Shown here: in pieces, positions 55,586 through 64,000 of the stretch
Numbering within the stretch: the first letter of the stretch is position 1
Layout of the letters: every line of letters begins with the position of its first letter
Assembly: GCF_030705305.1 (NCBI RefSeq)
Contig: NZ_JAUZEE010000001.1
Location: 682,001-746,000 of the forward strand
Reading direction: 5' to 3'
Source: Leptothrix discophora
GTDB lineage: Bacteria; Pseudomonadota; Gammaproteobacteria; Burkholderiales; Burkholderiaceae_C
DNA: 64,000 nucleotides
Position numbers and translations under genes: made by a program
Notes under the pieces: generated by a model
What the model was told of the DNA's origin: nothing
Database searches by the model: none
Seen by the model: the letters and a program-made list of their open reading frames with translations, nothing else

Positions 55586-56779
55586 ATGAAGCACCCCGCC
55601 TCGCCCCGCCGTCCTGCCCTGCGCCAGCTGGCCCTGGGCGCCGCCCTCGTCGCCGCCTTCACGGGCCTCAGCCTGCAGGCGGTGGCGCAGGAAAAGATCA
55701 AGGTCGGCCTGATGCTGCCCTACACCGGCACCTTCGCCGCGCTGGGCGTGGCCATCGAGAACGGCTTTCGCCAGTACGTCGACGAACAGGGCGGCAAGCT
55801 CGGCGGCCGGGCGATCGAGTTCGTCAAGGTCGACGACGAGTCCGACCCGGCCAAGGCCGCCGACAACGCCAACAAGCTGGTCAAGCGCGACAACGTCGAC
55901 GTGATGGTCGGCACGGTCCACTCGGGCGTCGCGCTGGCCATGGCCAAGGTCGCCAAGGACAACGACACGCTGCTGATCGTGCCGAACGCCGGAGCCGACG
56001 CGATCACCGGCCCGCTGTGCGCGCCCAACATCTTCCGCTCGTCGTTCTCGAACTGGCAGCCGGGCTACGCCATCGGCAAGGTCGCGGCCGAACGCAAGTT
56101 CAAGACCGCCGTCACGCTGACCTGGAAATACGCGGCCGGCGACGAGACCGTGCGCGGCTTCAAGGAAGCCTTCGAAGGCGGCGGCGGCAAGGTCGTCAAG
56201 GAACTGAACCTGCCCTTCCCCACCGTCGAGTTCCAGGCCCTGCTGACCGAGATCGCGTCGACCCGGCCCGACGTCGTGTTCGTCTTCTTCGCCGGCGGTG
56301 GCGCGGTCAAGTTCGTCAAGGACTGGTCGGCCGCTGGCCTGAAGGACAAGATCCCGCTCTATGCCTCGGGCTTCCTGACCGATGGCACGCTGGAGGCCCA
56401 GGGCGACGCCGCCGCCGGCATCATGACGGCGCTGCACTATGCCGACGACCTGAGCAACAAGCGCGACCAGGCCTTCCGCCTGCAGTACGCCAAGACCTAC
56501 AAGCTGCAGCCCGACGTCTACGCGGTGCAGGGCTACGACGCGGCCCAGCTGCTCGGCGCGGGCCTGGCTGCGGTGAAGGGCGACATCAAGAACCGCGACG
56601 GCATGGTCAAGGCCATGGAAGCCGCCCGCATCGACAGCCCGCGCGGTCCCTTCACGCTGAGCAAGGCGCACAACCCGGTGCAGGACTTCTACCTGCGCCA
56701 GGTGGTCGGCAAGGTCAACAAGAACGTCGGCCTCGCCGCCAAGGGCCTCGCGGATCCGGCGCGTGGCTGCAGGATGTGA
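55586..56779 (+). CDS. Leucine/amide-type (type I) periplasmic binding protein, orphan
   Basis: 397 residues from ATG 55586. Signal RQLALGAALVAAFTGLSLQAVAQ. LivJ-like fold: KIKVGLMLPYTGTFAALGVA, FVKVDDESDPAKAADNANKL, VDVMVGTVHSGVALAMAKV, NIFRSSFSNWQPGYAIGKV and DVYAVQGYDAAQLLGAGLAA. Family ligands include branched-chain amino acids and aromatic acids. No ABC permease or ATPase follows; the nearest transporter is the TRAP dctQM pair, separated by terminators, so cooperation is not implied by structure (TRAP uses type II binding proteins). Confidence 0.9.
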   Translation: MKHPASPRRPALRQLALGAALVAAFTGLSLQAVAQEKIKVGLMLPYTGTFAALGVAIENGFRQYVDEQGGKLGGRAIEFVKVDDESDPAKAADNANKLVKRDNVDVMVGTVHSGVALAMAKVAKDNDTLLIVPNAGADAITGPLCAPNIFRSSFSNWQPGYAIGKVAAERKFKTAVTLTWKYAAGDETVRGFKEAFEGGGGKVVKELNLPFPTVEFQALLTEIASTRPDVVFVFFAGGGAVKFVKDWSAAGLKDKIPLYASGFLTDGTLEAQGDAAAGIMTALHYADDLSNKRDQAFRLQYAKTYKLQPDVYAVQGYDAAQLLGAGLAAVKGDIKNRDGMVKAMEAARIDSPRGPFTLSKAHNPVQDFYLRQVVGKVNKNVGLAAKGLADPARGCRM

Positions 56780-56793
56780 CATGTGAGCCCCCG

Positions 56794-56813
56794 GTCAGGC
56801 GCTTACGCCTGAC
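56794..56813. terminator. Hairpin between convergent binding protein and recD
   Basis: GTCAGGCG (56794-56801) and CGCCTGAC (56806-56813) form a perfect 8-base stem with a TTA-containing 4-base loop. A further CCGCCTT-GGGGCGG stem follows. Lacks a U-run; bidirectional use likely. Confidence 0.5.
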
Positions 56814-56935
56814 CCGCCCCCCGAGGGGGCTGCGCAGGCCGCCTTGGGGCGGCCCGGCGACGGCCTGCGAGGGCGCGCGTCGGTCGACAACGTGGCGTGC
56901 GAATGGGCGCGCGCCCGAACGTCTGGCGGTGGGGG

Positions 56936-59260
56936 TCAACCCAGCAGGCGACCGCGCAGGCCGCTGGCCCGGCGGGTGCGGCGCTGCAGGGCGGCGTCGA
57001 AGACCGAGGGTTCGGGCGCGATCAGGGTGCAGGCCTGGCGGGCCCGGGTGATGCCGGTGTAGACCAGCTCGCGACTGAGCACCGGGTTCAGGCGCGGCGG
57101 CAGCACCAGCACGGTGTGCGCGAACTCGGAACCCTGCGACTTGTGGACCGTCATCGCCCAGGCGGTCTCGACCGCGCTGAGGCGGCTGGCCAGGACCGAG
57201 CGGACCTCCTCGCCGTCCAGGAACCAGACGCGCAGCGGCTCGGGCTCATGGCCTGAGCCACCTGCGCGAACGGGTGACGAACCCAGAACCGGCTGGCGCA
57301 GCGCGATGCCGATGTCGCCGTTGTAGACGCCCAGCGACGGGTCGTTGCGCGTGACCATCACCGGCCGGCCTTCGTACCACTCGCCCTGGCGCGCGACCAG
57401 ACCGTCGCGGCGCAGGGCGGCCTCGATGGCCTCGTTCAGTCCGGCCACGCCCCAGTCGCCCTCTCGGACCGCGCACAGCAGGCGACTGCGGTCGAAGGCC
57501 CGCAGCACCTCGCTGGCCCAGGCCTCCAGCACGTGACGGCGCCCGTCCGGATCGAGCTGGGCCAGCCGTTTCGCATCGGGACGCTGCTGCCGCAGCACCG
57601 CCAGCATCGCGCGGTAGCCGGCGCTTGCCGCCTCGTGCTCGCTGGATATCGTCGGCCGCCCGTCCAGCGCGACGCGCACGGCCAGCGCCGGGTCGACGCC
57701 GCCGAGCGCCGCGACGCTCGCATCGTGGCGGACCCGGTCCGGGTCGGCACCCTGCTGCGGCCAGCCCAGGCAGGCGCGGGCGTTGGCCACCTCGCCGGCA
57801 TTGACCGCCCGCGCCAGGGCCCCGATCGCACCGGCAAAGCGGTGGCTGTGGCGCAACTGCACGGTCTGCGCGGCCAGGATGCTGGCACGCCGGCCGGGCT
57901 GATCGGGCATCGGGACGGCCTGACCGGTGCAGGCCGCCAGCCACTGGGCATCGGCCGGGTCGAGTGCCACGTCGATCGCATCGGCGCAGAGGTCGCCCAG
58001 CACCGCGCCGGCCTCGACCGAGGCGAGCTGGTCCTGGTCGCCCAGCAGGACCAGCCGGGCACGCGCCGGCAAGGCGCGCAGCAGCGCGGCCATCATTTCC
58101 AGGTGGACCATCGAGGCCTCGTCGACCACCAGCAGGTCGACCTCCAAGGGGCGTTGGGCCTGGTGCGCGAACTGGCGCGTGCCGGGCCGCGCACCGAGCA
58201 GCTTGTGCAACGTGCGGGCGTTGTCGGTGTCGGCGACGAGCCGCTGCCAGTCGAGCGCGTCGGGCAGGCCCGCGCGCAGCCCTTCCAGCGCGCTGCGGAT
58301 CGACTGCTGCAGCCGCGCCGCCGCCTTGCCGGTCGGTGCGGCCAGCGCGATGCGCAGCGGCCGATGGCCGAGACGGTCCTGCCCATTGGACTCGCTGCCC
58401 ACAGGCTCATCGTCCGAGCCCGCCGCCGGTCGACCATGACGGCGTTCGTGATCGGCCTGCAGCAGCGCCAGCAGGCGCGCCACGGTGTAGGTCTTGCCGG
58501 TGCCCGGTCCACCGGTGATCAGCGTCAGCCGGCCGCGCAAGGCGGTCGCGCAGGCCAGCCGCTGGTGGTCGATGCGGTCCGTCGGCACGGCACCAAACAG
58601 GCCATCCAGCCAGCCGCGCACCCAGGCTGGCTCGGGGCGGTCCACATCCTGTTCGACGGCAGCGCCCGATGTGTCGACCCGGCTGCGCAGCGCCCGTGCG
58701 ACCTCGACCTCGTCGCGGTGGTGGCGGCGCAGGTAGAGCCGCGCGCCATCGAGCAGCAAGGGCGCCGGCTGCACGCGCGGCGCGGCGGTGCCGGCATCGT
58801 CGACCGCACCGCTGGCCAGCAGCGAGGCGCGCCAACCCGCCAGCGTCGACACCGGCAAGCGCCGCAGCACGGCGGCCAGCGCGGCCTGGGCCGCCACCGG
58901 GCCGGCCAGCCAGGGGTCATGGGCAGGAAGGGCAGGAAGGGCGGGATGGGCGGTGGGGCCGAGCAACTCGTCCAGCGGCAGGCAGGTGTGGCCGCGCCCT
59001 TCGTTGTGCGCCAGCAGCGCGGCGGCCAGCGGCAGCACGGCGTCGGCTTGCGGGCATTGCTCGACCAGCAGCCGCGCCAAGGCCAGGTCCAGCGCGCGCA
59101 GCCAGCCGGACTCGACCCAGCGGGACAGCTCGGCGAGCATGTCTACGACGGGGTCGACCGGGTCAACCGGAGTAACCGGATCGGCGGCCTCGGGCGCATG
59201 CTCGAACAGGTCCGGCTGGCCATCGGTGCGGCTCAAGCGGTTGCTCATGCGGTGGCTCAT
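56936..59260 (-). CDS. recD: Exodeoxyribonuclease V alpha subunit
   Basis: 774 residues, longer than E. coli RecD (608) because of inserts in the N-terminal and helicase regions. Superfamily-1 helicase motifs: I GGPGTGKTYTVARLL, II LLVVDEASMVHLEMM, III RLVLLGDQDQLASVEAGAV, and VI VHKSQGSEFAHTVLVLP with YTGITRARQACTL. As the 5'-3' motor of RecBCD it acts in double-strand break repair and foreign DNA degradation. Its start overlaps the recB stop by 4 bases. Confidence 0.93.
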   Translation of the reverse strand: MSHRMSNRLSRTDGQPDLFEHAPEAADPVTPVDPVDPVVDMLAELSRWVESGWLRALDLALARLLVEQCPQADAVLPLAAALLAHNEGRGHTCLPLDELLGPTAHPALPALPAHDPWLAGPVAAQAALAAVLRRLPVSTLAGWRASLLASGAVDDAGTAAPRVQPAPLLLDGARLYLRRHHRDEVEVARALRSRVDTSGAAVEQDVDRPEPAWVRGWLDGLFGAVPTDRIDHQRLACATALRGRLTLITGGPGTGKTYTVARLLALLQADHERRHGRPAAGSDDEPVGSESNGQDRLGHRPLRIALAAPTGKAAARLQQSIRSALEGLRAGLPDALDWQRLVADTDNARTLHKLLGARPGTRQFAHQAQRPLEVDLLVVDEASMVHLEMMAALLRALPARARLVLLGDQDQLASVEAGAVLGDLCADAIDVALDPADAQWLAACTGQAVPMPDQPGRRASILAAQTVQLRHSHRFAGAIGALARAVNAGEVANARACLGWPQQGADPDRVRHDASVAALGGVDPALAVRVALDGRPTISSEHEAASAGYRAMLAVLRQQRPDAKRLAQLDPDGRRHVLEAWASEVLRAFDRSRLLCAVREGDWGVAGLNEAIEAALRRDGLVARQGEWYEGRPVMVTRNDPSLGVYNGDIGIALRQPVLGSSPVRAGGSGHEPEPLRVWFLDGEEVRSVLASRLSAVETAWAMTVHKSQGSEFAHTVLVLPPRLNPVLSRELVYTGITRARQACTLIAPEPSVFDAALQRRTRRASGLRGRLLG

Positions 59261-62200
59261 GCGGTGGCCCTGTCGGGGTGCGGCGGATCGGCAGGCTCAT
59301 CGCCTGAGCCAGCAGGACGGTCGGGCGGGCCGTCCAGCGCCGCCTCCAGCTCGGCCAGGCAGGCCGGATCGGCATGCAGGTGGACACAGCCCGCCGCCGG
59401 TCCGCGCCAGCCGCGCAGGAAGACATAGACCGCGCCGCCCAGGTGCTGCGCCGGGTCATAGGACGCGCCCAGGCGGCTGCGCAGCAGGCGGTGCAAGGCC
59501 AGCAGGTAGAGGGCGGCCTGCAGCTCGTAGCGGTGCGACAGCATGGCCGCGTTCATCGCCTCGACCGTGTAGGACGCATCGTCCGGGCCGAGCGCGTTGG
59601 ACTTGTAGTCCATCACCCACCAGCGGCCGTCGTGCTCGAAGACGAGGTCGGCATAGCCCATCAGCAGCCCCTGCAGCGTGCGCGCGGCCAGCGCCGGACG
59701 CGGGCGGCCGGGCAGCAGGTGATGCTGGCAGATCGCGTCGAGCCGGCCTGGGTCGAGCGACGGGCTGGGCAGCCAGAACTCCATCTCGGCCAGCATCGGC
59801 CCGACCTCGGCCAGCGTGGCGCCCAGCGGCGGCAGCGGTGTGCGGACCAGCCCGGCCAGCCAGGCGGCCAGCGCGTCGGCCTCCTGGTCCGGATCGGCCG
59901 CATCGCTCAACCGGACCTGCAGCAGCGCGCGCCGGCAACGCCGCCGCAGCGCGGCCGCGACGTCGGGCTGGTCGACCTGGTCGAAGCCTTCGTCGGCCAG
60001 CCATTCGAGCAGGTCGTGCAGCAGGTTGCCGGCCCGGGCGCCGCGGGTCCAGCGGTGCCAGGCCTCGGCCTGCGGCGCGGCGGGCGTGTCCGGCGGTGCA
60101 GCGACGGCCGCCTCAGCACCACGCCATTCGTCGGCACTGCCTTCGGCGCGGACCCGGTCGGCGTCGAGCGCGCGCGCAGGGATCGGCGTCACCGCTTCGG
60201 GCGCTGGCGCCAGCGGGCCGGCCTCGGCCTTGTCGCGCACCAGGGCGCTGAAGCTGCCGATGCCCCAGCGGCGCTCGAAGCGGGCGTCGTAGGGCTGCAC
60301 CGGCCGCAGCGGCGTCCAGCTGCGCACATCGCGCCAGGCCAGGTTCGACGCCGGCAGGACGAACGGCCGCACCGAGATGGCCGGCTGCGCGTCGGCCCAG
60401 GCCTGCAGGGCCGGACCGAGCGCCCCGGCATCCTCGGGCGTGCCGCCCATCAGCAGCCAGGTCAGCGCGGACGTTGGCGGCTCGGACTTGCGGCGTGGCG
60501 CATTCAGGCCAACGCCCAGCCAGAGCGCATGGCGGGCGCGGGTCAGCGCGACGTAGAACAGCCGCAGGTCCTCGCGCAGCCGTTCGCGACGGGCCTGCGC
60601 GAGCGCGAGCGGGTCATGCAGGTAGTCGAGGTGGCGCGTGCCGGTCCCCTCGTCGACCCATTCGACCGGCAGGCGCGGCGCAGGCTTGACGTCGCGCACG
60701 GCATGCGCAAAGGGCAGCATGACGACCGGGTACTCCAGTCCCTTGGACTTGTGGACCGTCACGACCTGGACCCGCTGGGCATCGCTTTCCAGCCGCACGA
60801 CATGGGCCTCGGCATCGCCGACGACCGCCGCACCGGCGCTCGCTGCACCCAGGCCGGAACCGCCGTCTCGGCCGCCGTCCAGCAGCTGCGCCGCCAACCA
60901 GCGGATCAGCGCAGCCGGCCCTTCGAGCCGGGCGCTGGCCGCCTGCAGCAACTCGCCCAGGTGCAGCAGGTTGGTCAGGCGGCGCTCGGCACCGCGGGCC
61001 TTGCCCGTGCCGTGCGTGTCATGGGCCTGGCCCGCGCCCTGCGTGTCATGGGCCTGGCCCGCGCCCTGCGCGCCATGGGCCAAGTCGCCCCGTTCCGCCT
61101 CACCGGCCAGCCAGCGCTGCGGCAATTCGAGCGCATGCAGCGTCTGTCGCAACAGGGTCAGCACGCCCTGGCGCTGCCAGACCATCCGCAGGCGCTGCAG
61201 CAGCGCGACGCGGCGGTCCCACAGCAGTTCGTCGTCCAGGTGCGCGGCCAGCTCGGCCAGCGGCAGGTCCCAGCTGGCGCAGCCGTAGGCGGCACGGGCC
61301 AGCGTGGCGTCCAGAGGCTGGTCGACCGCACGCAGCCAGCGCAGCAGGTCGGCCGCCTCGGGGCTGGCGAACACGCTGTCCTTCTCGGAGAGGTAGACCG
61401 ACGGGATCGCCCGGCGAGCCAGTGCGCGCCGGATCGCCTCGCCCTCGTGCTGGTCGCGCACCAGCACCGCGACGTCGCCGGGACGCAGCCGGCGTTGCGG
61501 CGTCGTCTCGTCCGGGCCGGCCCAGCCGGTGCGCGGGCTGGACAGCCAGCTCGCCAGCTGCGCGGCCGCCTGGTCGGCCAGCACCCGCCGCAAGGGCCGC
61601 TGCGACAGCACGTCCGGCAGCCAGGCGATCTGCAGCGCCGGGATGGCCGCACCGTCCTGCAGCAACTGCTCGGCCCGGCCCCGCGCACCGACGGGCTCGA
61701 ACGGCAGGGCCTGTGGCCCGTCGCGGCCCAGCGCGAATGCGCCTTCCCCGCGCGCACGCTCGGCCTGCGCGAAGACGTGGTTGACGGCCGCGACCAGCGC
61801 CGCCGTCGAGCGGAAGTTGGTGCCCAGCGCATGGTGCCGGCCGGCGGTGGCGTGGCGGGCGCGAAGGTAGCTGTAGATGTCCGCGCCGCGGAAGCCGTAG
61901 ATCGACTGCTTCGGGTCGCCGATCAGCAGCAGGCCGGTCTCGGGCCGGTCCTCGGCGCTGCGGTAGATGCGGTCGAACAGCCGGAACTGCAGCGGCGAGG
62001 TGTCCTGGAACTCGTCGATCAGCGCGACCGGGAACTGGCGCCGGATGCGCTCGGCCAGCACCTCGCCCTGCGGGCCGTGCAGCGCCGCGTCCAGCCGCGT
62101 GCTCAGGTCGGCATAGCCGAAACGACCGGCCCGGCGCTTGAGGGCCGCCAGCCGGCCCGCGATGGCATGGGCGGCGTGGCGCTGCAGGGCCTGGTGCAGC

Positions 62201-63252
62201 GGCGCACGCTGCTCCAGCTGCCCGAGCAGCGCCACGACGTCGTCGAACACCGGCGGCGGGGCCAGCCGCACGCCGGGCTTGAGCGCGTCGGCAAAGCCCT
62301 CGTGGGTCAGCCGAAAGCGCGCGGTCTTGCTGAAGTCGATGGCGTCGGCCCCGGGCGACGCGGCCCAGTCGCGCACCGGGTCGCACCAGCTGTCGACGTA
62401 GCGACGCTGGACCTTGTTGCCGTTGAAGGGCTTGTCCTTGTCGGCCAGGCGGGCGATGAACCAGCCGCGCAGGTCCTCGATGCGCTCGACCCAGCCGGCC
62501 TTGAGCGCGGCCAGCTCGGCGCGCCGCTCGCCGTCGACCTGGTTCAGCCACGTGCCCAAGGGCACCATGACCGGAGGCTCGATCGCATCGAGCCGGTTGA
62601 GCAGGCTCACGACCTGAGCCTCCAGCGCCTCGACGTCGGGCCACAGCGCCAGCACCGCCTCAAGCTCGCCCAGGCCCAGCGGATAGACCTCCTGGCGCCA
62701 GTAGTCCTGCACCGCCTGGCGACGCCGGCCGGCCTCGTCGGCTTCGAGCGCCTCGTCGAACAGCTGGGCGCTGTCGAAGGCATGCTCGCGCAGCATGCGC
62801 TGGCACCAGGCGTCGATGGTGTGGACCGCCGCGTCGTCCATCGATTCGGCCGCCAGCGCCAGGCGGTGGCCGGCCTCGCGGCGGGCCGGGCCGTCCGGAT
62901 AGGCCGCGCGCAGCTGGCGCAGGAAATCGTCGGCGTCGGCCGGATCGGTCTCGTCGCGGAAGCAGCGGGCGGCCTCCAGCAGGCGGGCGCGGATGCGGTC
63001 GCTCAACTCGCGGGTGGCCGCGCGGGTGAAGGTCATCACCAGGATCTCGCCGGGCACCAGCGCACGCGGCGGCGCGCTGCCGGCGACGCCGTGGCCCAGC
63101 ACCAGGCGCAGCATCAGCGCCGCGATGGTCCAGGTCTTGCCGGTGCCGGCGCTGGCCTCGATCAGGCGGCTGCCGTGCAGCGGCAGGGTCAGCGGGTCGA
63201 GCAACTGGGGCGAAAGGGCGGCGGGCACGGGCTGATGCAGCGGCTCAGTCAT
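59257..63252 (-). CDS. recB: Exodeoxyribonuclease V beta subunit
   Basis: 1331 residues from ATG 63252. UvrD-like helicase: motif I EASAGTGKTWTIAALMLR, motif II ALIDEFQDTSPLQFRLF, motif IV/V VHKSKGLEYPVVMLPF, motif VI FYVALTRARHALWLG. The C-terminal RecB nuclease domain has GYADLVFEHDGRWWVMDYKSN with the catalytic D-Y-K. RecB unwinds 3'-5' and cuts both strands, loading RecA at Chi. An unusual linker near residue 740 has three 9-residue repeats (GAGQAHDTQ-like), coded by a tandem 27-base repeat. Overlaps recC by 8 bases. Confidence 0.95.
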   Translation of the reverse strand: MTEPLHQPVPAALSPQLLDPLTLPLHGSRLIEASAGTGKTWTIAALMLRLVLGHGVAGSAPPRALVPGEILVMTFTRAATRELSDRIRARLLEAARCFRDETDPADADDFLRQLRAAYPDGPARREAGHRLALAAESMDDAAVHTIDAWCQRMLREHAFDSAQLFDEALEADEAGRRRQAVQDYWRQEVYPLGLGELEAVLALWPDVEALEAQVVSLLNRLDAIEPPVMVPLGTWLNQVDGERRAELAALKAGWVERIEDLRGWFIARLADKDKPFNGNKVQRRYVDSWCDPVRDWAASPGADAIDFSKTARFRLTHEGFADALKPGVRLAPPPVFDDVVALLGQLEQRAPLHQALQRHAAHAIAGRLAALKRRAGRFGYADLSTRLDAALHGPQGEVLAERIRRQFPVALIDEFQDTSPLQFRLFDRIYRSAEDRPETGLLLIGDPKQSIYGFRGADIYSYLRARHATAGRHHALGTNFRSTAALVAAVNHVFAQAERARGEGAFALGRDGPQALPFEPVGARGRAEQLLQDGAAIPALQIAWLPDVLSQRPLRRVLADQAAAQLASWLSSPRTGWAGPDETTPQRRLRPGDVAVLVRDQHEGEAIRRALARRAIPSVYLSEKDSVFASPEAADLLRWLRAVDQPLDATLARAAYGCASWDLPLAELAAHLDDELLWDRRVALLQRLRMVWQRQGVLTLLRQTLHALELPQRWLAGEAERGDLAHGAQGAGQAHDTQGAGQAHDTHGTGKARGAERRLTNLLHLGELLQAASARLEGPAALIRWLAAQLLDGGRDGGSGLGAASAGAAVVGDAEAHVVRLESDAQRVQVVTVHKSKGLEYPVVMLPFAHAVRDVKPAPRLPVEWVDEGTGTRHLDYLHDPLALAQARRERLREDLRLFYVALTRARHALWLGVGLNAPRRKSEPPTSALTWLLMGGTPEDAGALGPALQAWADAQPAISVRPFVLPASNLAWRDVRSWTPLRPVQPYDARFERRWGIGSFSALVRDKAEAGPLAPAPEAVTPIPARALDADRVRAEGSADEWRGAEAAVAAPPDTPAAPQAEAWHRWTRGARAGNLLHDLLEWLADEGFDQVDQPDVAAALRRRCRRALLQVRLSDAADPDQEADALAAWLAGLVRTPLPPLGATLAEVGPMLAEMEFWLPSPSLDPGRLDAICQHHLLPGRPRPALAARTLQGLLMGYADLVFEHDGRWWVMDYKSNALGPDDASYTVEAMNAAMLSHRYELQAALYLLALHRLLRSRLGASYDPAQHLGGAVYVFLRGWRGPAAGCVHLHADPACLAELEAALDGPPDRPAGSGDEPADPPHPDRATA
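61016..61069. repeat. Tandem 27-base repeat inside recB
   Basis: Two identical 27-base units at 61016-61042 and 61043-61069 (each starting GTGTCATGGGCC on the plus strand), flanked by partial diverged copies. In frame; encodes the AHDTQGAGQ-type repeats. Confidence 0.85.
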
Positions 63253-64000
63253 CGGCGTCCTCCGCCTCATCGTCGGCCGGGTCGGCGTCGTCCGGGTCCG
63301 CGGACTGCAGACGCGGCAAGGCCGCGATGCGGACCCGCGTGGTGTCGCGGCTCCAGCGCAGCAGCGGCATCAGCAGGGCCTCGGCCGCGAGTTGGAAGGC
63401 GACCGGATCGGCCAGCAGCGCCTCGGCATCCGGGTAGAGCCGGGCCAGCGACGGGTCCTCTCGTTCGGCCCGCAGGCCCAGGCGCGAGCCGTTGCCGTCA
63501 TAGGTCCGCACGACGGCATCCCAGACCTCGTCGTCCCATGGCAGGCCGTCGAGCTTCGCCTTCTCGATCGCCTTGCGGCAACCGGCCAGGCCGGCCCGCA
63601 TGGCCAGCGGCAGCGGCGTGTGGCGGGCCTGGGCCCAGAAGCGCAGCAGGCCCTGCAGGGCGACTTCGGCGATGTCGCGCGGCGGCGGGTCCATCTCGAT
63701 GCGGGCATCGCGGCCGATCAGCACCGCGCGCAGCGGCTGGCCGCCGGCCTGCGCGGCGATCAGCGCCAGCCAGGCGGGCATCAGCTTGTCGGGCCGGGGG
63801 ATGACCGCCTTCGGGGTCGCGCTCTGGATCAGCTTGCTGGCGTGGCGGTCCAGCCAGACGGGGACCGATGCGCCGTCGGCGTTGGCCGCATCGGCCGGAG
63901 CGGCCGGATCGACCCCAGCGACCGCCGGCTCGCGCAGGCCATCCAGCCAGTCGGAAAACTCGACCGTGGCGGCCGGCGCCGCCTGGAAGCACCGCTGATG
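63245..64000 (-). CDS. recC: Exodeoxyribonuclease V gamma subunit (C-terminal part)
   Basis: The last 251 residues are present; the frame is open to the window edge. RecC-type segments: VEFSDWLDGL, LDRHASKLIQSATPKAVIPR, MPAWLALIAAQAGG, IAEVALQGLLRFWAQARHTPLPL, DDEVWDAVVRTYDG and FQLAAEALLMPLLR, ending in an acidic Asp/Glu/Ala tail. RecC holds the split DNA strands and recognises Chi. It is first of the recC-recB-recD operon, each gene overlapping the next. Confidence 0.92.
   Translation of the reverse strand, partial: HQRCFQAAPAATVEFSDWLDGLREPAVAGVDPAAPADAANADGASVPVWLDRHASKLIQSATPKAVIPRPDKLMPAWLALIAAQAGGQPLRAVLIGRDARIEMDPPPRDIAEVALQGLLRFWAQARHTPLPLAMRAGLAGCRKAIEKAKLDGLPWDDEVWDAVVRTYDGNGSRLGLRAEREDPSLARLYPDAEALLADPVAFQLAAEALLMPLLRWSRDTTRVRIAALPRLQSADPDDADPADDEAEDADD

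Noticed and set aside
59374-63804. A 1476-residue open frame on the plus strand
   Set aside because: Antisense shadow of recB and recC.

Overview
The window is uniformly GC-rich, densely packed bacterial chromosome. Gene content (rpsU-yqeY, recC-recB-recD, rlmJ, TRAP and Bug transport proteins, a ped-type quinoprotein cluster, a form-II CODH-like operon) fits a betaproteobacterium of the order Burkholderiales, probably near Leptothrix/Sphaerotilus/Rubrivivax. That placement is inference from gene families. No CRISPR array, tRNA, rRNA or intact mobile element was seen.

Layout. 1-5468 (minus): coxS-L-M, a MoxR ATPase and a truncated CoxE-type VWA protein, divergent from an XdhC/CoxI gene (5774-6778). 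7023-11081 (plus): an outer-membrane PQQ receptor (PqqU/YncD type), a SoxYZ-like carrier and a metallo-beta-lactamase-fold protein of the quinoprotein relay type. 11343-12399: a broken GNAT gene and a Bor-like lipoprotein in somewhat AT-richer DNA. 12467-13954 (minus): a ModE-like HTH/binding-protein regulator and a small unknown gene. 14028-16458 (plus): an alanine-racemase-fold enzyme and an LLM flavin oxidoreductase. 16502-20069 (minus): a probable copper group (DUF2946, TonB receptor, YcnI). 20183-26752 (minus): tungsten aldehyde oxidoreductase aorABC with a moaD, preceded by a tupBCA tungstate transporter; moeA diverges from it. 28565-33728 (plus): a PQQ alcohol dehydrogenase with a lanthanide-type D-x-D signature, then a histidine kinase and an NtrC-type regulator. 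33760-35571: rlmJ and a CAP lipoprotein. 35590-43915 (minus): a ten-gene operon joining the quinoprotein-associated ABC system with a TolQ/TolR-like pair, unknown membrane proteins and a Bug protein. 44295-49492: second relay MBL protein, AcoR-type sigma-54 activator, cytochrome c550 PedF and a MxaJ-like protein. 49725-53065: rpsU, yqeY, a DUF442 protein, and a NarL-type two-component pair. 53262-56779: TRAP permease genes and an orphan binding protein. 56936-64000 (minus): recD, recB and part of recC.

How the parts work together. Two themes dominate. (1) Molybdenum/tungsten enzymes: the cox-like operon, aor operon, tup/moeA divergent pair and the ModE-like regulator region each carry upstream a palindrome CTATG-N10-CATAG or a close variant (5598-5617, 24224-24243, 26853-26872, 13985-14004). 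This suggests one oxyanion-responsive regulon, with the regulator encoded at 12467-13615. (2) Periplasmic alcohol oxidation: the PQQ dehydrogenase, PedF, MxaJ-like, SoxYZ-like, relay MBL proteins, the ABC/propeller set and PqqU are spread over four operons tied by sigma-54 promoters (28483-28498, 44015-44030, 47970-47985) and two sigma-54 activators. Alcohols oxidised in the periplasm would give aldehydes, and AOR is an aldehyde oxidase, so the themes may be metabolically linked.
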